64,000 nt of DNA. It comes from Sycobia sp. Sy_11. Taxonomy: Eukaryota; Arthropoda; Insecta; Hymenoptera; Epichrysomallidae. Below the pieces are notes generated by a model. It saw only the letters and a list, made by a program, of their open reading frames with translations, did no database searches and was not told where the DNA came from. Position numbers and translations under genes: made by a program. Positions 25,701 through 39,404 of this stretch are shown here, one piece after another (within the stretch, counting starts at the first letter, position 1; every line of letters begins with the position of its first letter). Where the stretch lies: positions 1,215,001-1,279,000 of the forward strand of contig JACCIC010000001.1 in NCBI GenBank assembly GCA_018907035.1, read 5' to 3'.

Positions 25701-28700
25701 TCTGCCGAAGGTATATAATGAAGAATTAAAAGATCGATTCACGATAGCACGATTATATGACTCTTGCGAAAGTCAGATTAAATTAAAGAAAATAAATAAA
25801 TAGAAATCCTATTTATTTTATACATCGGCACAGCCAATGTGAATTCTGAAATTTTTCCTGTTTGCTCTCTTCAAATTTTACATGGCGTTTAATTAAATAA
25901 AATTTAAATCGATTTTTCTATAACTAGTTATTATATAATTTTTATAACTTTTAAATAACATATTGTTTGACGAATTATAAAGTTGCTTAACTTTCCTTCA
26001 ATTTTTTTTCTTTTCTTTGTTTGATGAATTAATTTTCTTTTTACTTTCAACGTTACTTTAAGTTTTTAAATAATTTGTTCATTAATTAGTGTTTATCTCA
26101 AGCCACTAAATCTCTTTTTGTACTTTCTATCCTTCTTTTTTTATAATACATCCATCCTACATCTTTTCACAAAACGTACATTTCTTTAATAACTTATATG
26201 AATTCGATTCATTATACTGTTGTTGTTCTTCTATTATTAAAAATGAAAAAGATTTTTATTTCACAAGTTTATGTTTGAATTAACATTGACAATTGTTTTT
26301 TCATAAGACATTTCATGTAGGCATTTAATATTCATTGCAACAAACTTCTACACGCTAATTGTGAATAATCAGAAATATATTAATACTAAATTTCATTTTG
26401 GAGTATGTAAACAACTATTTACGTATAAATAATATCGTATATATATTTTATTGACAATTAAAAACTTAAATATATAGATACAGACTGAATGTATGGAGAA
26501 AAATTCTAATAAAACATCTTTTGTCGCAGAGTATAAGAAGAACATCTTTTGGTACGAGACAAAATACTTTAAGACAATTTGTTATAAAAGTAGATCTATA
26601 ATTTTTTATTTAGAGGTATTTAAAATATTTTGAATAATGATGTTACAAATTTATCATGCATACTACATTAATATTATATTTTGTGTTATGTTTACAAAAT
26701 GTACCTTTTTTATTTAGAAATGTGTAAAATTATAAATTATTTTTACGCTATTTTTACGGAATTGAATTTTTTTTTGTTCTAAAAAAAGTTCAATTAGGAA
26801 AGTGATACAAAATCTTGTAGTAATGTATTATGTATAATATTACCAAGCAACTCATCCAGATATTACATATTGAGCGTACATTATAGACTTTTCAGCATTA
26901 TTTACATATTAAATGTAAAACTTTTTCAATACATGGAAATAAATACAACGAAAAAATGATAATAAAATATAGGCTTCTGACATATATTATAAAAACATCA
27001 TCATCGTATAAAGCAACATAAGATTATTTGATAGAATTTCATAGAAATGATGATATCAGAGTTTTATTCTATAAGTTTACTTTTAAAACGAATGTTGACA
27101 ATTGTTTTATGATAATACTTTCTCTTTGTTTTATGAAATGACTGCGAAAAATCAATAGGTTTACATTTCATATTTCTTTTGCCGAAAGCGCATAATTAGG
27201 TGAAATAAGAAAACACGTTTTTTTTTTTAAATAATTCTAATTAATCATACTCTGTCAATGAAGGTACGAAATAAAGAAGCAATGTTGTGTTCGCCCAACC
27301 TTAGTAATTCTAATAGAAGAACTTTTTACGTTTCATAATCACACTTATTCAGCATTTCTCGGAATCCAACTAACTCGTCCTAACTAAATTATTATTCGCT
27401 TTGAATGAATATTAAAAAAGCTTCAACAAACTAATTTGATATAAATAATTATTTATGGTATTTTAAGCAGAGATAATTTATTTAATATATTATTCGCATG
27501 CATTAAAAATTTATCATATCTCTATTTTGTACATACGTAATAAGAGATTATTTTACAAAATCTTTTAAAATGTAACTTTTTAATTCTGTTTTTGTTACAT
27601 CGAACATAATATAACAATATTATTACGGTTGCATTAAATTTGTATGAATTACTACATTTAATATTTAGTACGTCATTCTGAAAAATATACTGTACATGTA
27701 TCAACTGGTATCAAGGTACGAGCTGTTGTGGGGGTGTGTGTGTGTGTGTAGTATACTACTCATAAGTAACTTTATATTCAATGTTTCAACTTATTAACCT
27801 GTTTCGTGTTACATTGGCAATTTCGATCCCGTCGTCTTTTGATTTTCATAAAAAATGGTAAATTATATTTCGAGATAAGTGCGGTAATTAAATACTTTCA
27901 TTCAAAAGATTTAATGTTTAAAAAAATGAAAGTGGAAATCTATAGTGCACTAAAAGTATCTTTATACATCATATTTAATGGCAATGTAATTAGTAACACG
28001 AAAGAGCGAGCAAGAACGACGTGTCTGCTTTAAGACGATCTGAGGAAGTGATAACTTATGCAATCGTTGAAAAAGAAACCTATCATATGACGTTCGACGA
28101 TCGTAGATTGAAGTTACTTAAGACAATAAAAATTGTTAAGATATCGAAACGAGGATCATAATTTTAATAAACATCTTTGGCTTTTCTAAGATCTCTGCGA
28201 AAAAACTGTCACAAATTGCTGATAAGAGATTTGTGATCTGCAATGAATTGGTAATTGACAGGGGGAAAAAACGTTTCAAGCGAGCATGTTTTTAGTTCTT
28301 AAAAACATTTTTCGAACTATCCATAACTGTCGATGACACCTGGATTAACTACCTCGATTCTGTGAGCGAATTACAATCGCAACAATGATACTGGATCAGT
28401 CAGCCCTAAAAAAAGCATGTGAATATTTTTAATTATTAAGATTATGACAAATGTTTACTTGTATCGCAAAAAGGATCATTTTTAACGAATCTGTCACATC
28501 TACCGATAATATTGCCTCGACACCTCCAGTATTCTACATTGCATTCGTCAATCTTTGCAATGGTAGAATTACACGATGAATATTCGAATTTTTCACACAT
28601 ATATGTACGTCTTATTCGGCAAAGTTAGTAATCTGTCTTTAATTCTTATTTTCCAACCTTACGAAGTATCTTATGCGATAAAAATTCATGGCAATGACGT

Positions 28701-29560
28701 AATTACTCACGTCGTGAATAGCGATTTATGCATTCAGAAAAGCTTGTCGAATTGTTATACAAAGATGTGCTTTAAAAAAATTTAATCACTCAATGAAAAA
28801 ATACATTAATCTTTCTGTAAATCATTTGAAGAAATAAAAAACTTTCTAAACGTATCATTCCATCATTGCACATGTTTGGTATACATGTAGATGATAGTAC
28901 GAAAATTTAGTATCGACCTTATTTTTAGACAATGCATAAGTGAACAAGTCAATATTTATATATTTATAGTATATATTTTTTATATCATCTCACTATTTAT
29001 CAATCTTATTCATAACGACTTACTACTGACAATAATACTATGTATTAATAATTAAAGAATAAAATTATGATTCGACTGGAATCTAGAAAAGTATCAGAAA
29101 TTAAGTGTTCGAAACGTTGATCTATAGTTAGACGAAAAAAAAAATATACAATCAAGTATTGTCTTGTGCAATTCAATAAAGTCCTAAGAGTATATTATAT
29201 TTACTTATTACAAAACGTTAAATTCAAATAAATTCTGAAGAAGAAAAAATCTCATTCGCAATTGTACCTCATTTATCATATAGCCTATATGGTATTAAAA
29301 TTCCTTTCCTCGATCTGGTATTTTCTCATCACTAATTGGAAGAGACCCTACGATTAACCCTACGACACTGAAAGTGTTAGACGTAAAATCCTCTGTCATT
29401 GAAAGAAGACTCGCTCTATCTCTGCTCTCTCTGTACAAAAATCGTAGAGACAACATAGATCTATTAGCACTACTATATCATCGGTACAAGAATTTCCCGT
29501 AATTTTTTCGTTGCTGATCGTGTTGGATATAATCAAAATTTGAAAACATTTGAATTGCGT
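25701..29560. other. Long AT-rich non-coding stretch
   Basis: Almost 4 kb without a credible exon. The only structured element is GGGGGTGTGTGTGTGTGTG at 27729-27749. Short open frames (60-75 codons) are AT-rich chance frames. Confidence 0.6.
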
Positions 29561-29569
29561 TATTATCCA

Positions 29570-30960
29570 TTAATTTAGTTTGAGAGAGGGAGGGGGATGG
29601 AATATACTTTCTCTCCAAAATATCCGCGTAGATCGCGGTAATCTATATATATATATCACATGATGTACTTTCCAATATCATACCCTTGACACAGCCAGTT
29701 TCCATACGGAATATGCCTGCGTTTATATAAGTATGAGGACGGAGTTCCACGGCTCCTCGCGCGGGCAACTTTGTCAAGTAGTTTCGTCGGCTTTTCTCCC
29801 CCACCCCTCCCCCTTCCCCCGTTTCGAGAGGGGCCGAACCGCTTCTAAGTTTACGAGGAGCGGAGAGTCCGAGGGCCCGAGTAAGCGCGGGAATACCTCG
29901 GTCGCCTAATTTCTGCCGGGGCGCGACGATGCGGCGACAGAGGCGCAGGAGGGATCCCGGTGGCGCGTGTACGCCATCAGTTCCGCGGCTCTATCTCTCC
30001 CCCTCTCCCCCTCCCAGCCCGCCACCTACCGCCCGCGCGTGTGGCGAATCGCCGCCGCTCCGTCCGTCCACGTCCTCCGCCCCACTCCTCCCGTCTCACC
30101 CGCGCGTCTGCGGGGAGGCGCGAGAGGCTTATAATGCCAGGTCGTAACGTACCTAACGCCCCGCTGCAGGGGCGAGCCCGCGCGTTACTCTCCTTGCCCG
30201 GCCCGTGTGCGCCCTCTCGCTACACTATTGTACTCTGAGCCTGACGTGCGCGCCCGCGCGCGCGCACACCCGAGCCGTCGTGCGCTTCGGCCTGTCTTTT
30301 GATGCATGGATATTACTCAGGTATATATAGATATATATGTATATGCGCGGAGGAACGCATGGACAGGGGATGAGAGGGGGGGAGGAAGCCAACGACGACG
30401 TACGCTTGGGCAAACACGTCACGAGCAAGCCGAAACTGTTAGGATTCATAGTTATCTCGGGTATAACCTCCGCGAAGGGGTTGAGTGGCGGGGCGGGGGC
30501 TGGGCGGTGGGTTAACTCGGTCCTGTCGGCGTCGTTCGCGAACGAGCGACCCGCCGACGCACTGCTGGACACGCGGTCGCGGCGCACGGCTCTTTAGACA
30601 ATGTATATAAGGGCGGCTGGCTCTCCTGCGTCACCAGGGGTTGGGGTGGGGGGGGGGCGTGATCCGTCGGCCGATTATACGCGGTCGGGATCGATCGATC
30701 AAGCGCGCGGAGCTGATTATTGGGGCCGAGATCGCGAGCGCGGAAACTTATCACCACTCCCCCAGTATACGAGGCTTTACTCGTGGCCTGTGAATATATA
30801 TAATAGGAGGAGCGCGTGATGTTAATGCGCAGGTTTATAATGTGTGTGTTTGTATATAGCGCGCGCTCGCGTGTGTTTCTGTCAATGGACAGATACTGGC
30901 CGACGATTACCGAAGTCTGATCGACTCGGAAGTTGGATTCGGACATTTGTTTTCTATTGC
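29570..30960. other. Large CpG island, possible promoter region
   Basis: About 1.3 kb of strongly CpG-rich sequence with C/T-rich and G-rich subregions, a G9 run near 30649 and (GC)n at 30249-30265. TTTATATAAG at 29722-29731 sits at its left edge. Frames of 72-169 codons are Pro/Arg/Ser composition. ATG CAT GGA TAT TAC TCA G|GTATAT at 30302-30321 would be phase-compatible with the 38312 exon, with an in-frame stop upstream at 30242; this makes a possible first coding exon, but the donor lacks G at +5. Confidence 0.45.
29722..29731 (+). promoter_or_regulatory. Candidate TATA box at the edge of the CpG island
   Basis: TTTATATAAG is followed by GC-rich sequence. TATA-like strings are common in AT-rich DNA; only its position makes it notable. 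Confidence 0.2.
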
Positions 30961-32100
30961 ATTTAAAAGAATACATATTCCCTCGGTCGTTTGTAGAGTC
31001 AAGGAATGGTAAAGTTATCAAGTTATTTTTTCATGCGAAAGAAAAGAAAAACAAAAACAGAGTTTATACTAATCAGAAACAAATCTAACTAATATCTTAA
31101 GCAAAGCATAAAAAATTGATCAATTTGAATGGTCGAATACTCAATTTCAAAAAAAAATCCTTTACTAGTTTCGTGCAAGATGCGAAATTTTTTCGAATAT
31201 TCGGTTTTGAAACATGACCTAAAATTTCATCGTCATATAATTTAGGGTTATATACAGATCTAAAATTTAATAAATTGAGATCCATACGTAGAAACCTCAT
31301 CTTTTCTGGAATAAGAAAAGATGCTGAGTGACCTTTAGATGTGACCAATTTTGTTTCTTCAAACATTTCTTTCTAATTCGTTATTCCCCTAAATATCCAT
31401 TCTGATTAGAATGATGTTCTTTGATTTTCTGATTTTCACTTTTAATAGAAAGTGGTTCAATTTAAAAAGATTTTTACCTTGATTTTTTTTTTTTTGTAGT
31501 TTCAATTAGCACCGGCACAGCTAGTAGAATAGAACTTTATCGTTCACAATTTACGAAGACAACATAATGAACTTTGTTTTTTAAAATTAATCTACTGAAA
31601 AGCCAGTAAGAAAATTATTGTTCAATCTAAGAAAGAATATCGTAAAAAAGAGCGATATGCGTGGCTAAACGCGAAACGGAACAAAAAGTTTGACATTTCA
31701 CTAAACATGATAAAAAAATATATGATGTAAATTTTAAGAGTTTCGATTTGAACTTAAAATTTTGGCAAGACAGGCCAAAGGGTGAAAAAAATTGCGTTAA
31801 AAGCAAAAACTGATTATATTTGCAGTGCAGCTCTATAACAAGATATATGGAAGGTGTGGACGATATATAGAAAATGAGGACTTGGTTGCATTTGCTTTGT
31901 CCACTTCCGTGTTTATACGAATTCGAGCTGCCATCCGCACAATGAAAGATGTATAATGAATGTCCCAGTTAATAATCACGCAATCATGTGTCCGACTGAC
32001 CGTGAGTTATTAAAAAAAATAAAATAAAATAAATAGCTTCGCGATAATAAAGATGCACGATATTTATACATACATAATATTGCATAAAGGAGTTCGGAGG
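30961..32100. other. AT-rich non-coding stretch
   Basis: No exon or element is recognised. Confidence 0.55.
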
Positions 32101-32109
32101 ATCTATATT

Positions 32110-32361
32110 CATAATAAAATTTGATTTATGCTCGGGTATACATAAAATATGATGGCGCGTTCCTCGATCTCTCGCTCCGTTTCTCCGCCTCGCCGCCGAT
32201 CTATCTCCTTTACCTTTTCGTCCGATGGTGGCGGGCGGCGGCGGCGGTGCATGCAGGTCGGGAATCAGGAGACGCCTCTCGCGCCAGAGGACCGGAAGAG
32301 CCTTATATCCACCGATCCCTGATCACATAAGCCCCATAAATTCGTTTTCTTGGTCGGAGCA

Positions 32362-32410
<49 letters not shown>

Positions 32411-32600
32411 ACATATGTATATATATAAAAGAGAGCCTGGCAGCCGGAGACATTAATATGAAACGAAGTCCTCGCGATACCTTGGAACGAACGCTTCGTT
32501 CCTCGCTCGCCTCCGTGGAAAGCGCGGGCGCGAGGAGCGCGCGCTGGAGCAACATTGTGTATTCATCCGTGCGCGCGGGCAGAAACAAAACAGTGCCAAA

Positions 32601-32646
<46 letters not shown>

Positions 32647-32798
32647 AGGAAGAGAGAAAGTCTCCTTTTTGATTTATAAAGACGTATCGGCCATTTATGC
32701 GGCCATTAATTTTGTATCAATTCTGCCGGCGCGGGCGCTGCGCGGCAGCGGTGGTGTATACGTGTCCATGTATAATGTAGATATAGTGAACTGTATAC

Positions 32799-32854
<56 letters not shown>

Positions 32855-32900
32855 CAAGAGTGGAGAGATTTTCCTGGTGATCGCTCTCCTAAATTAGAAC
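32110..32900. other. GC-rich island with CT, GA and TA arrays
   Basis: Contains (CT)n at 32365-32409, (GA)n at 32604-32640 passing into GGAGGGAGGAAGAG, and (TA)n at 32805-32852. CpG-rich sequence surrounds them. The CT and GA arrays are complementary, 195 bp apart, and could pair. No gene is supported. Confidence 0.6.
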
Positions 32901-32949
32901 CTGACATAGGGGTGTCGCCGACATATGGCGACAATGAGCATTATTTTAA

Positions 32950-34840
32950 CATTGCCAGCATCAGAAAAGCGTACATTTTAACAATTCTATAAATTATAAA
33001 TATTTTTATATAGGTCTTACAATTTTTTTTTATACCAAAAGAATATAATTGGAATGGCAGTTAATCTTCACTTATTGACTGTTAGATAATTTTAGCCTTC
33101 TATAAATAATAAAGCAAAAAATACTTGAAACTAAATATTGGACCGTATCGTAAAAGGATGTAAACATATGCGTCCACTGTGCCTTTGCTGCCCTGCGTGG
33201 CAAATGATTTATGAGTTTATTGTTTAGATTCCTGATATTTTTTATAGGTTTTAAGCTTCTCATAAAGGCTTGCAGAGTTTTCAATTTGGAGTACTGTAGT
33301 TAGTCTTGTGTCGTCCTTTCCTTTGAACAGACATCTTTTTTTCCCTCGTTTGAAATAAAGTTCATGTTAAAAGATTATTTTGTGTATCTTTATTTTAATA
33401 TTCCACTTACTATATTTAATAAAAATTCAACATTGACAATGAATACCGTAGATTTTTATCTATAAAAAAATGAAAATGAATATTATCAGTCAAAATTAAT
33501 AACAATCGTGACAGTTTCATCCATAATTTTTTTCCATCTGTAAACTTCGATCGGGTGTCGAGTTTCCGAACAGTTTCTTTTTCGGTGAAAAGTGATCAAA
33601 AGTGGTCTTGTTTTATTTTAGAATTTAATTTATATTTTTATTTACAAAAGTTTGATTAATCTAACTGCAATTAATCATTGTAAATTAGGTAAGCATGTAT
33701 AAAGATACAAAAAATGCATATAATCTATTAAAAGTTAAAACTGCAATGTACCAGGCATTCCACCCGACTGCTTCACTAATAACAAGACCAAAATCAGATT
33801 TAGTGAAATATCGCCTTGCATATGTAAAAAACCAAGATCATAATTTAATTGACGATACTTATTCGACACCAAGACGATATTTTAATAAATAGAGTCTTGG
33901 TCTTGGTATTGGTGAAGCACTATCTAGCGTAATAATGAATCCTCTATTAAATAAATCGATTTCATAACAGATCTATTGTTTACTTACGAATTTGAATTAT
34001 CATCGTTAAAATGTTTTATCTGCATAATATTGAGTCCAATATGCCAAAATGATCGAACGATGAATTTGCGAAACCTATGTAGTCTTGCAGGATATCAACT
34101 ATACAATAAAACAAAAATTTCATTAAATAACATATAATAATAATAAAAACTTTTCATTAAAAATGATATCATTAAAAGGAATATAAATGTTGTTGGCTAA
34201 ATATTCCAGACTTTTCAGAAATTTTGAAAACACATCTTTGGAATTACTGATTAATTTCAATGCGTGCTTATTTTTCATTTTGGTAGCCGGTAGTGCTCGA
34301 GAAAACACAAATTAGAAGAATATGTGCGTTACTTTTTGGCTAAGGAGTCGAGTGTAAGTCGCAGCTAGTATGTAAAATTCACAGTAGTATCTAGATGATT
34401 GATGAACATTTAATTTTTGAAAGTCAAATTTCTTTGCCCGCGTTGAGTTTTCGCCTCCTTTCTTTAATTTATCATTTCCTTGTGCAAGAAATTTTTAGCA
34501 TTGAATTCGTGTTTTTTTTTTCAATTTTAAAGCAAATCCGAATTGCGAACAAGTTTTTCGATAATTTTATTCATCTTAAATAACAATGATGACCGCTTTG
34601 TTACTCTCAGGCATTTAGATGTTACTGTGGAAATGCTTACGCAATGAGTGTGAAACTTTGTACAAAGGCGGAGAAAAACTGTATAAGCAACTAGTTCCAA
34701 AGTCTCACGTAGGTAGCGCTGGTAGTACGAATTTTGTAACCTCCAGTCTTAAAACTTTTGGGATATACTCTGTGTCATATAGAAAGAGATAACGTGTATT
34801 TATATCATGAAATTCTTAAAAATTATTTAACCAATTATAA
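32950..34840. other. AT-rich non-coding stretch
   Basis: No gene. The 65-codon plus frame at 33695-33892 starts at TAG|GTAAGCATG and looks like chance. GTCTTGGTCTTGGTATTGGTGAAGCAC at 33894-33920 resembles TGTCTTGGTATTGGCGAATAGCAC at 16447-16470, perhaps a small dispersed repeat. Confidence 0.5.
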
Positions 34841-34983
<143 letters not shown>

Positions 34984-34984
34984 A

Positions 34985-37900
34985 AACACATTTTACACAT
35001 ATATTATGTTTATAATAGGACTTGGCCGCAATTTTATCGCAAAAAATTGATATCTTTGAAGAATATACGTGAGTTTAGGTATTTTATGCCGATAGTAGCC
35101 TTGGTAAACAGAATTTTCTAGAAGGTGAACGAGCGTTTCAAATTAAATTTTATATAATTGGAATCGGTAAAGGTGCTATATGCATATATGAAGATCACAG
35201 TATGTTTTAAAACTTTCTACCTGCAAGCCCTTGCCATATCAGAGATAAAAAGACAAAAATCCTGAAACGAATTTGTAAAAAAAAAGTGCGTAAAAGCAAA
35301 TTAAGCCTCAGATGGTATATTGTAGGTACTGTTTTATTTATTCACTGTGCGACGAAGGAAATGATAATAGCGCGCAACTTAAGGGTCATTTTTGAATATA
35401 GGAATGTACACAACAGTTTCGAATTATACCAATAATTTCAAGAAAAATTCAAATTTGGTGGCAGTAAAATAGTATAATAACGTATAAGTGACAATGTAAT
35501 TTAATTAAAAAATTATTTTTTAAATATTGCGACAATTGAAATTATGGGATTGATAGAACGTTCGTACGATATTATAAAATTAAAACTACTCGTGTCAAAT
35601 ACACACAAGATATCTCTATTTTGGTTAGACAAAACCTAACGTTTTTAATTACATTTAAAAGTATATTTAACTTTAATTGAAAAAAATCAGTTCATTTTGA
35701 CTTCGCAGAAGAATGTTCATTAACATGATGATTATTGACATGATACACTTTCAATTTAGCATAAAAAAGTTCGTTTTTAAATAATTTTTTTTACATAGAT
35801 TTTATTGTATGTAATAATTCTTCTGACAAATCAAACCAAAATTTTAATATTATATCTCAATTAAAAAAAAATCCGTTGTAAGCAGGTACATATTATATAT
35901 GTGGAATCGAAAATAAATTTATGCACGCTGCCCTTCTATTTATACAATATTATTGTGAGTTTGCCGATTAATTATAGGTAGAATAGATTCCTGTATCGAA
36001 AAAAAATTGTTGACTTTTGTACTTTTAAATTGATCGGTAATGTGGAAAATTAATTTCATATCGGAGATGTAACGATGTTGTCAATACAGCCAAAGAGTAT
36101 TTATGGATACAAATTCATGAAAGAAATATAGACAGTCAAATATCAAACTACATAAATTTTTCTTGATCTTTTCAGTTCTATTGCCTAACAATTTTCTCGA
36201 CTCTTAGTTGTAACAGGTACATTTACGTATATGCTACTTCCGGACATGCGTAACCTGATTACTTTAAATACTTTCAAAGTATCTCTAATTAATTATCTTT
36301 ATACAATAACAATGTAAAATAAATACTTTACGTAAACTATTTTTTATCATAACACCAACAATAGTAGTATTAAATTACTCTTATGTACAAAGTGAAATCA
36401 ATTTATTATTTATTATTTGTTTATGTTCCAAAGGAATTACTTGAAATTAACAACAATTAATCTTTTTATCAATCTCTGACATTTTATCGAAAACATGTCA
36501 ATCATTAATTAAAAAAAAATTTTTTTGTTAAAATACGGGGTTTTGTCAATTAGTTTGCAAAGAAGGTAATAATTATTACATCAATATGATTATTTGATCG
36601 TGAATAATTTTTGTTTTTTACCGAGTACTAATGACTAAATTATCACTTCTTCGAAATCTATAATTCATTATATACAAGAATGCTAAATTAAAATTAACCT
36701 AATTTCATAAATTCTTATATATTTCATCGCGGGTTATTGTATTTTATTGATAGTTCTTTATATATATATAAGATTTTCTTGGAAATCATTTCCTTATATA
36801 GGCATTCTAGTCGGCACTAAATTGAATGCTTCCCTTGCCGAAGGAACGAACTCAATTAAATGAAAAATGAACATTATTAAAGTAGCTACAAGAAGTTTTG
36901 ATGTACAGTTGTATTGAGTCTGATTTGTATTTCAAAGAAAAAAATTTGACAGTAAACAGTTACAATTAGCGCGTTGGTATTACAATTTAATAAAATTCAA
37001 AATACAGTTGTTAATTGTTCGCGCAAGTGCGATCTATTGGACGAAACGATAATGAGTTACAATGTTTTATAGTTATACTACAATTTATTATTATTCTGAG
37101 CAATGCAAAATTTGCTTCACTTTCATAATATACACGAAATTAGACAAATTTTAAAAATCATTTATATAATAATCCGTTAATACTTTTATTTTATAGTTAA
37201 TCAGAATGAAAACCAGCACGTATCTAAATGAATTTACGATCTATTATATAATAATTTCTGATTATAGCAGCGTTACAGCTTCATGATTATTTCATTTTTT
37301 AATTATATAAATACGTCAGCCTCTCTTATTGAAAAAAGAAGATAATTACTTTTTAAAATTTTTTAATACAATGCTATAAAATGTACTATAAAATAACTCG
37401 ATTATTATTTTATACATAAATTTCATTTTCAATTCAATTATTTAACAAATTTTTTAATTTAACGTCTCTTAATAATGACACAATATTAAAATATATATTT
37501 AGGTTAAAAATATTTATTAATTAAACTTTTTAATACTAAGACTTATATTTATATGAGTATATATAATAATTTCATGAATAAGTATTAAAGAATATTAGAT
37601 CATAATTCATATTCTAAATGTTGTATAGAATTTCATATCGGTCATAATTAATTAAAATAATTTTTACAATTGATATTATCGTAACTAACATGGAAGCACA
37701 AAGTAATCAAACTTTTTATTGACATTTTAACATCAACTCAGAAATACAAATTGATTTTAATGTTAGAAAATTTAGGTCAAGTATTTGACGTAAAGAGTGA
37801 AAAGTATTACCTTACAATATAACAGATAATTATCATAGTAGCATTAATTTCTTGTGCGTAAAACCTGAATACAAAAGATAGAAAATTATATTATAATAAT

Positions 37901-38300
37901 TTATCGTAAATAACAGTTCAACTAAAGCCTAAGCTTTTAATTGTGCTTTAAAATTATCGCCAATATTCTGACTATTTTATAGTTATTTTCGGGACGCTAC
38001 AGACATACGTTTTGAGATAAAAAATAAAGATCAAATTCAGACGAAATCATATAAACGTGATCTTAAACGACCTAATTAATTTCTAAGTTTTCGAGAGAAC
38101 AAGAGAGAGAGAGAGAGAGATCGAAAAAAAGAATTGATAGCTGCGATAGTTATGAAAAAAGTCATAAGTAAGTATTTCATGGTTTTCATTTTTATAAAAA
38201 CCAATTTTTCAATTCCTAACCTCTAATTCTTCCTCTTATGGAGAATCAACAGCAGGAAACACGTATTAAAAATATTTATACTTATCTCCACCCATTATTC
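34985..38300. other. Long AT-rich non-coding stretch
   Basis: No open frame of note over 3.3 kb. The string AAAAAGTTCGTTTTT at 35764-35778 resembles a mariner terminus but has no partner or transposase nearby. A short GA run is at 38103-38120. Confidence 0.6.
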
Positions 38301-38311
38301 TTCTGTTTCAG

Positions 38312-38361
38312 AAAAATCCAGTTTTCAATCGCCGTATGGTCCAACGATTGACAACGGAATG
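38312..38361 (+). CDS. Coding exon 1 of the recognised chain (50 nt)
   Basis: The acceptor is a pyrimidine-rich tract ending TTCTGTTTCAG; the donor is GGAATG|GTAAGC. The exon starts in phase 1 (its first two bases, AA, complete a codon) and ends in phase 0, which matches the phase-0 start of the 47021 exon. It reads KSSFQSPYGPTIDNGM, a polar Ser/Tyr/Pro/Gly segment with no known motif. The codon split with the previous exon becomes Glu, Lys or Gln depending on the upstream base. That upstream exon is uncertain: a strong donor GTAAGTATTT at 38168 would make a 144-nt intron, and a donor at 30322 in the CpG island is also phase-compatible. The surroundings are AT-rich, so the exon rests on splice sites and frame agreement. 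Confidence 0.55.
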
Positions 38362-38800
38362 GTAAGCGACACCGCACTTGTTATATATATCAATTATTTT
38401 AATCTCCTACAACAATAAAGCACGAGGAGCTTTGCAATCCCTCCTCTCCCCACTCTTCCCAGCACCTCTCGCGACCCGTTGCTCATAAGAGCCGCGCGAA
38501 TTGATTTATCGGCTGCATTAAGTAATTGCCATTTCCGCAATATGGTGACATTCGCCACAAGTTAATTTGAGAAAATGTTTATCTCTCTTGCTATAACTTC
38601 GGGGCGAGCGTCGTCCCGAAAAGTTTTCTCTCCACCATTCCTCTCACCTCCCCCAAAAAATATATATAAGAGGCATGCAGGTCGGGGGCAATATTTTCAC
38701 CGAGCAAGCGGTTCTCATTATCGACTCCCGTATCGTCCCATATAAAAACTGAAACTCGTTCCCTTGCTTCTGTGTACTCCCCTGCCGCACGTAAGTATGC
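38362..38800. other. Intron start with complex, partly GC-rich sequence
   Basis: It is less AT-rich than typical introns here and includes GAATTGATTTATCGGCTGC and TTAAGTAATTGCC (homeodomain-type TAAT/TGATTTAT sites). The segment from 38663 could be an alternative start: TATATAAG at 38663, an Inr-like TCAC at about 38697 and a strong donor CAC|GTAAGTATG at 38791. Confidence 0.35.
38663..38790 (+). promoter_or_regulatory. Candidate alternative promoter and non-coding first exon
   Basis: TATATAAG lies about 35 bases before TTTTCACCG, and the following ~92 nt contain no ATG before the strong donor GTAAGTATG at 38791. Such a leader could splice to the 47021 exon and skip the 38312 exon. This is inference from motifs only. 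Confidence 0.2.
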
Positions 38801-38822
38801 CCGCTGCAGCTCTCTGAAACTT

Positions 38823-38824
<2 letters not shown>

Positions 38825-38878
<54 letters not shown>
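38825..38878. repeat. (TA)n microsatellite
   Basis: About 27 TA units in the first intron, the first of three TA arrays within 600 bp. Confidence 0.95.
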
Positions 38879-38879
<1 letters not shown>

Positions 38880-39036
38880 GCAGTATTATCGTAGAAATTA
38901 CTTAAACGCCATTACATCCGAAAGTTGGAGCTATAATATAATGCTGTTCTTTCTCTTCAGGGAGTTGAGAACCAGCGGGTAGCTCGGTTTAATATCGCTT
39001 ATGTCCTCCCTCATCTATAGCGATAGTGGATGTAAG

Positions 39037-39038
<2 letters not shown>

Positions 39039-39090
<52 letters not shown>
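39039..39090. repeat. (AT)n microsatellite
   Basis: Pure array of 26 units. A third, at 39361-39401, is preceded by broken TATATGTATATATATATAGAG. Confidence 0.95.
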
Positions 39091-39095
<5 letters not shown>

Positions 39096-39356
39096 CTCGC
39101 ACCCCGACGAAAATGTAGGAGAGCGGGCACGTGTGTAACCTCACACCCCTTACGGCTTAGTTTATTGTCCTCGGGTGTTGAGCAAAGAGTATACTTATAT
39201 TTTTTTCATCTTTGCTCGCCGCAGTTTTTCAGTTGCCATTTTTATCTTAATTCCGTTATCCAAGAGGCAATTCCTCCAATTTAGTCGACACTGTTGAAAA
39301 ATAAATGAAATTATGGAATTTATTTCCAGCGCATGTATATATATGTATATATATAT

Positions 39357-39401
<45 letters not shown>

Positions 39402-39404
<3 letters not shown>

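Noticed and set aside
35764..35778. AAAAAGTTCGTTTTT, like a mariner terminus
   Set aside because: No inverted partner at a suitable distance and no transposase-like sequence nearby.
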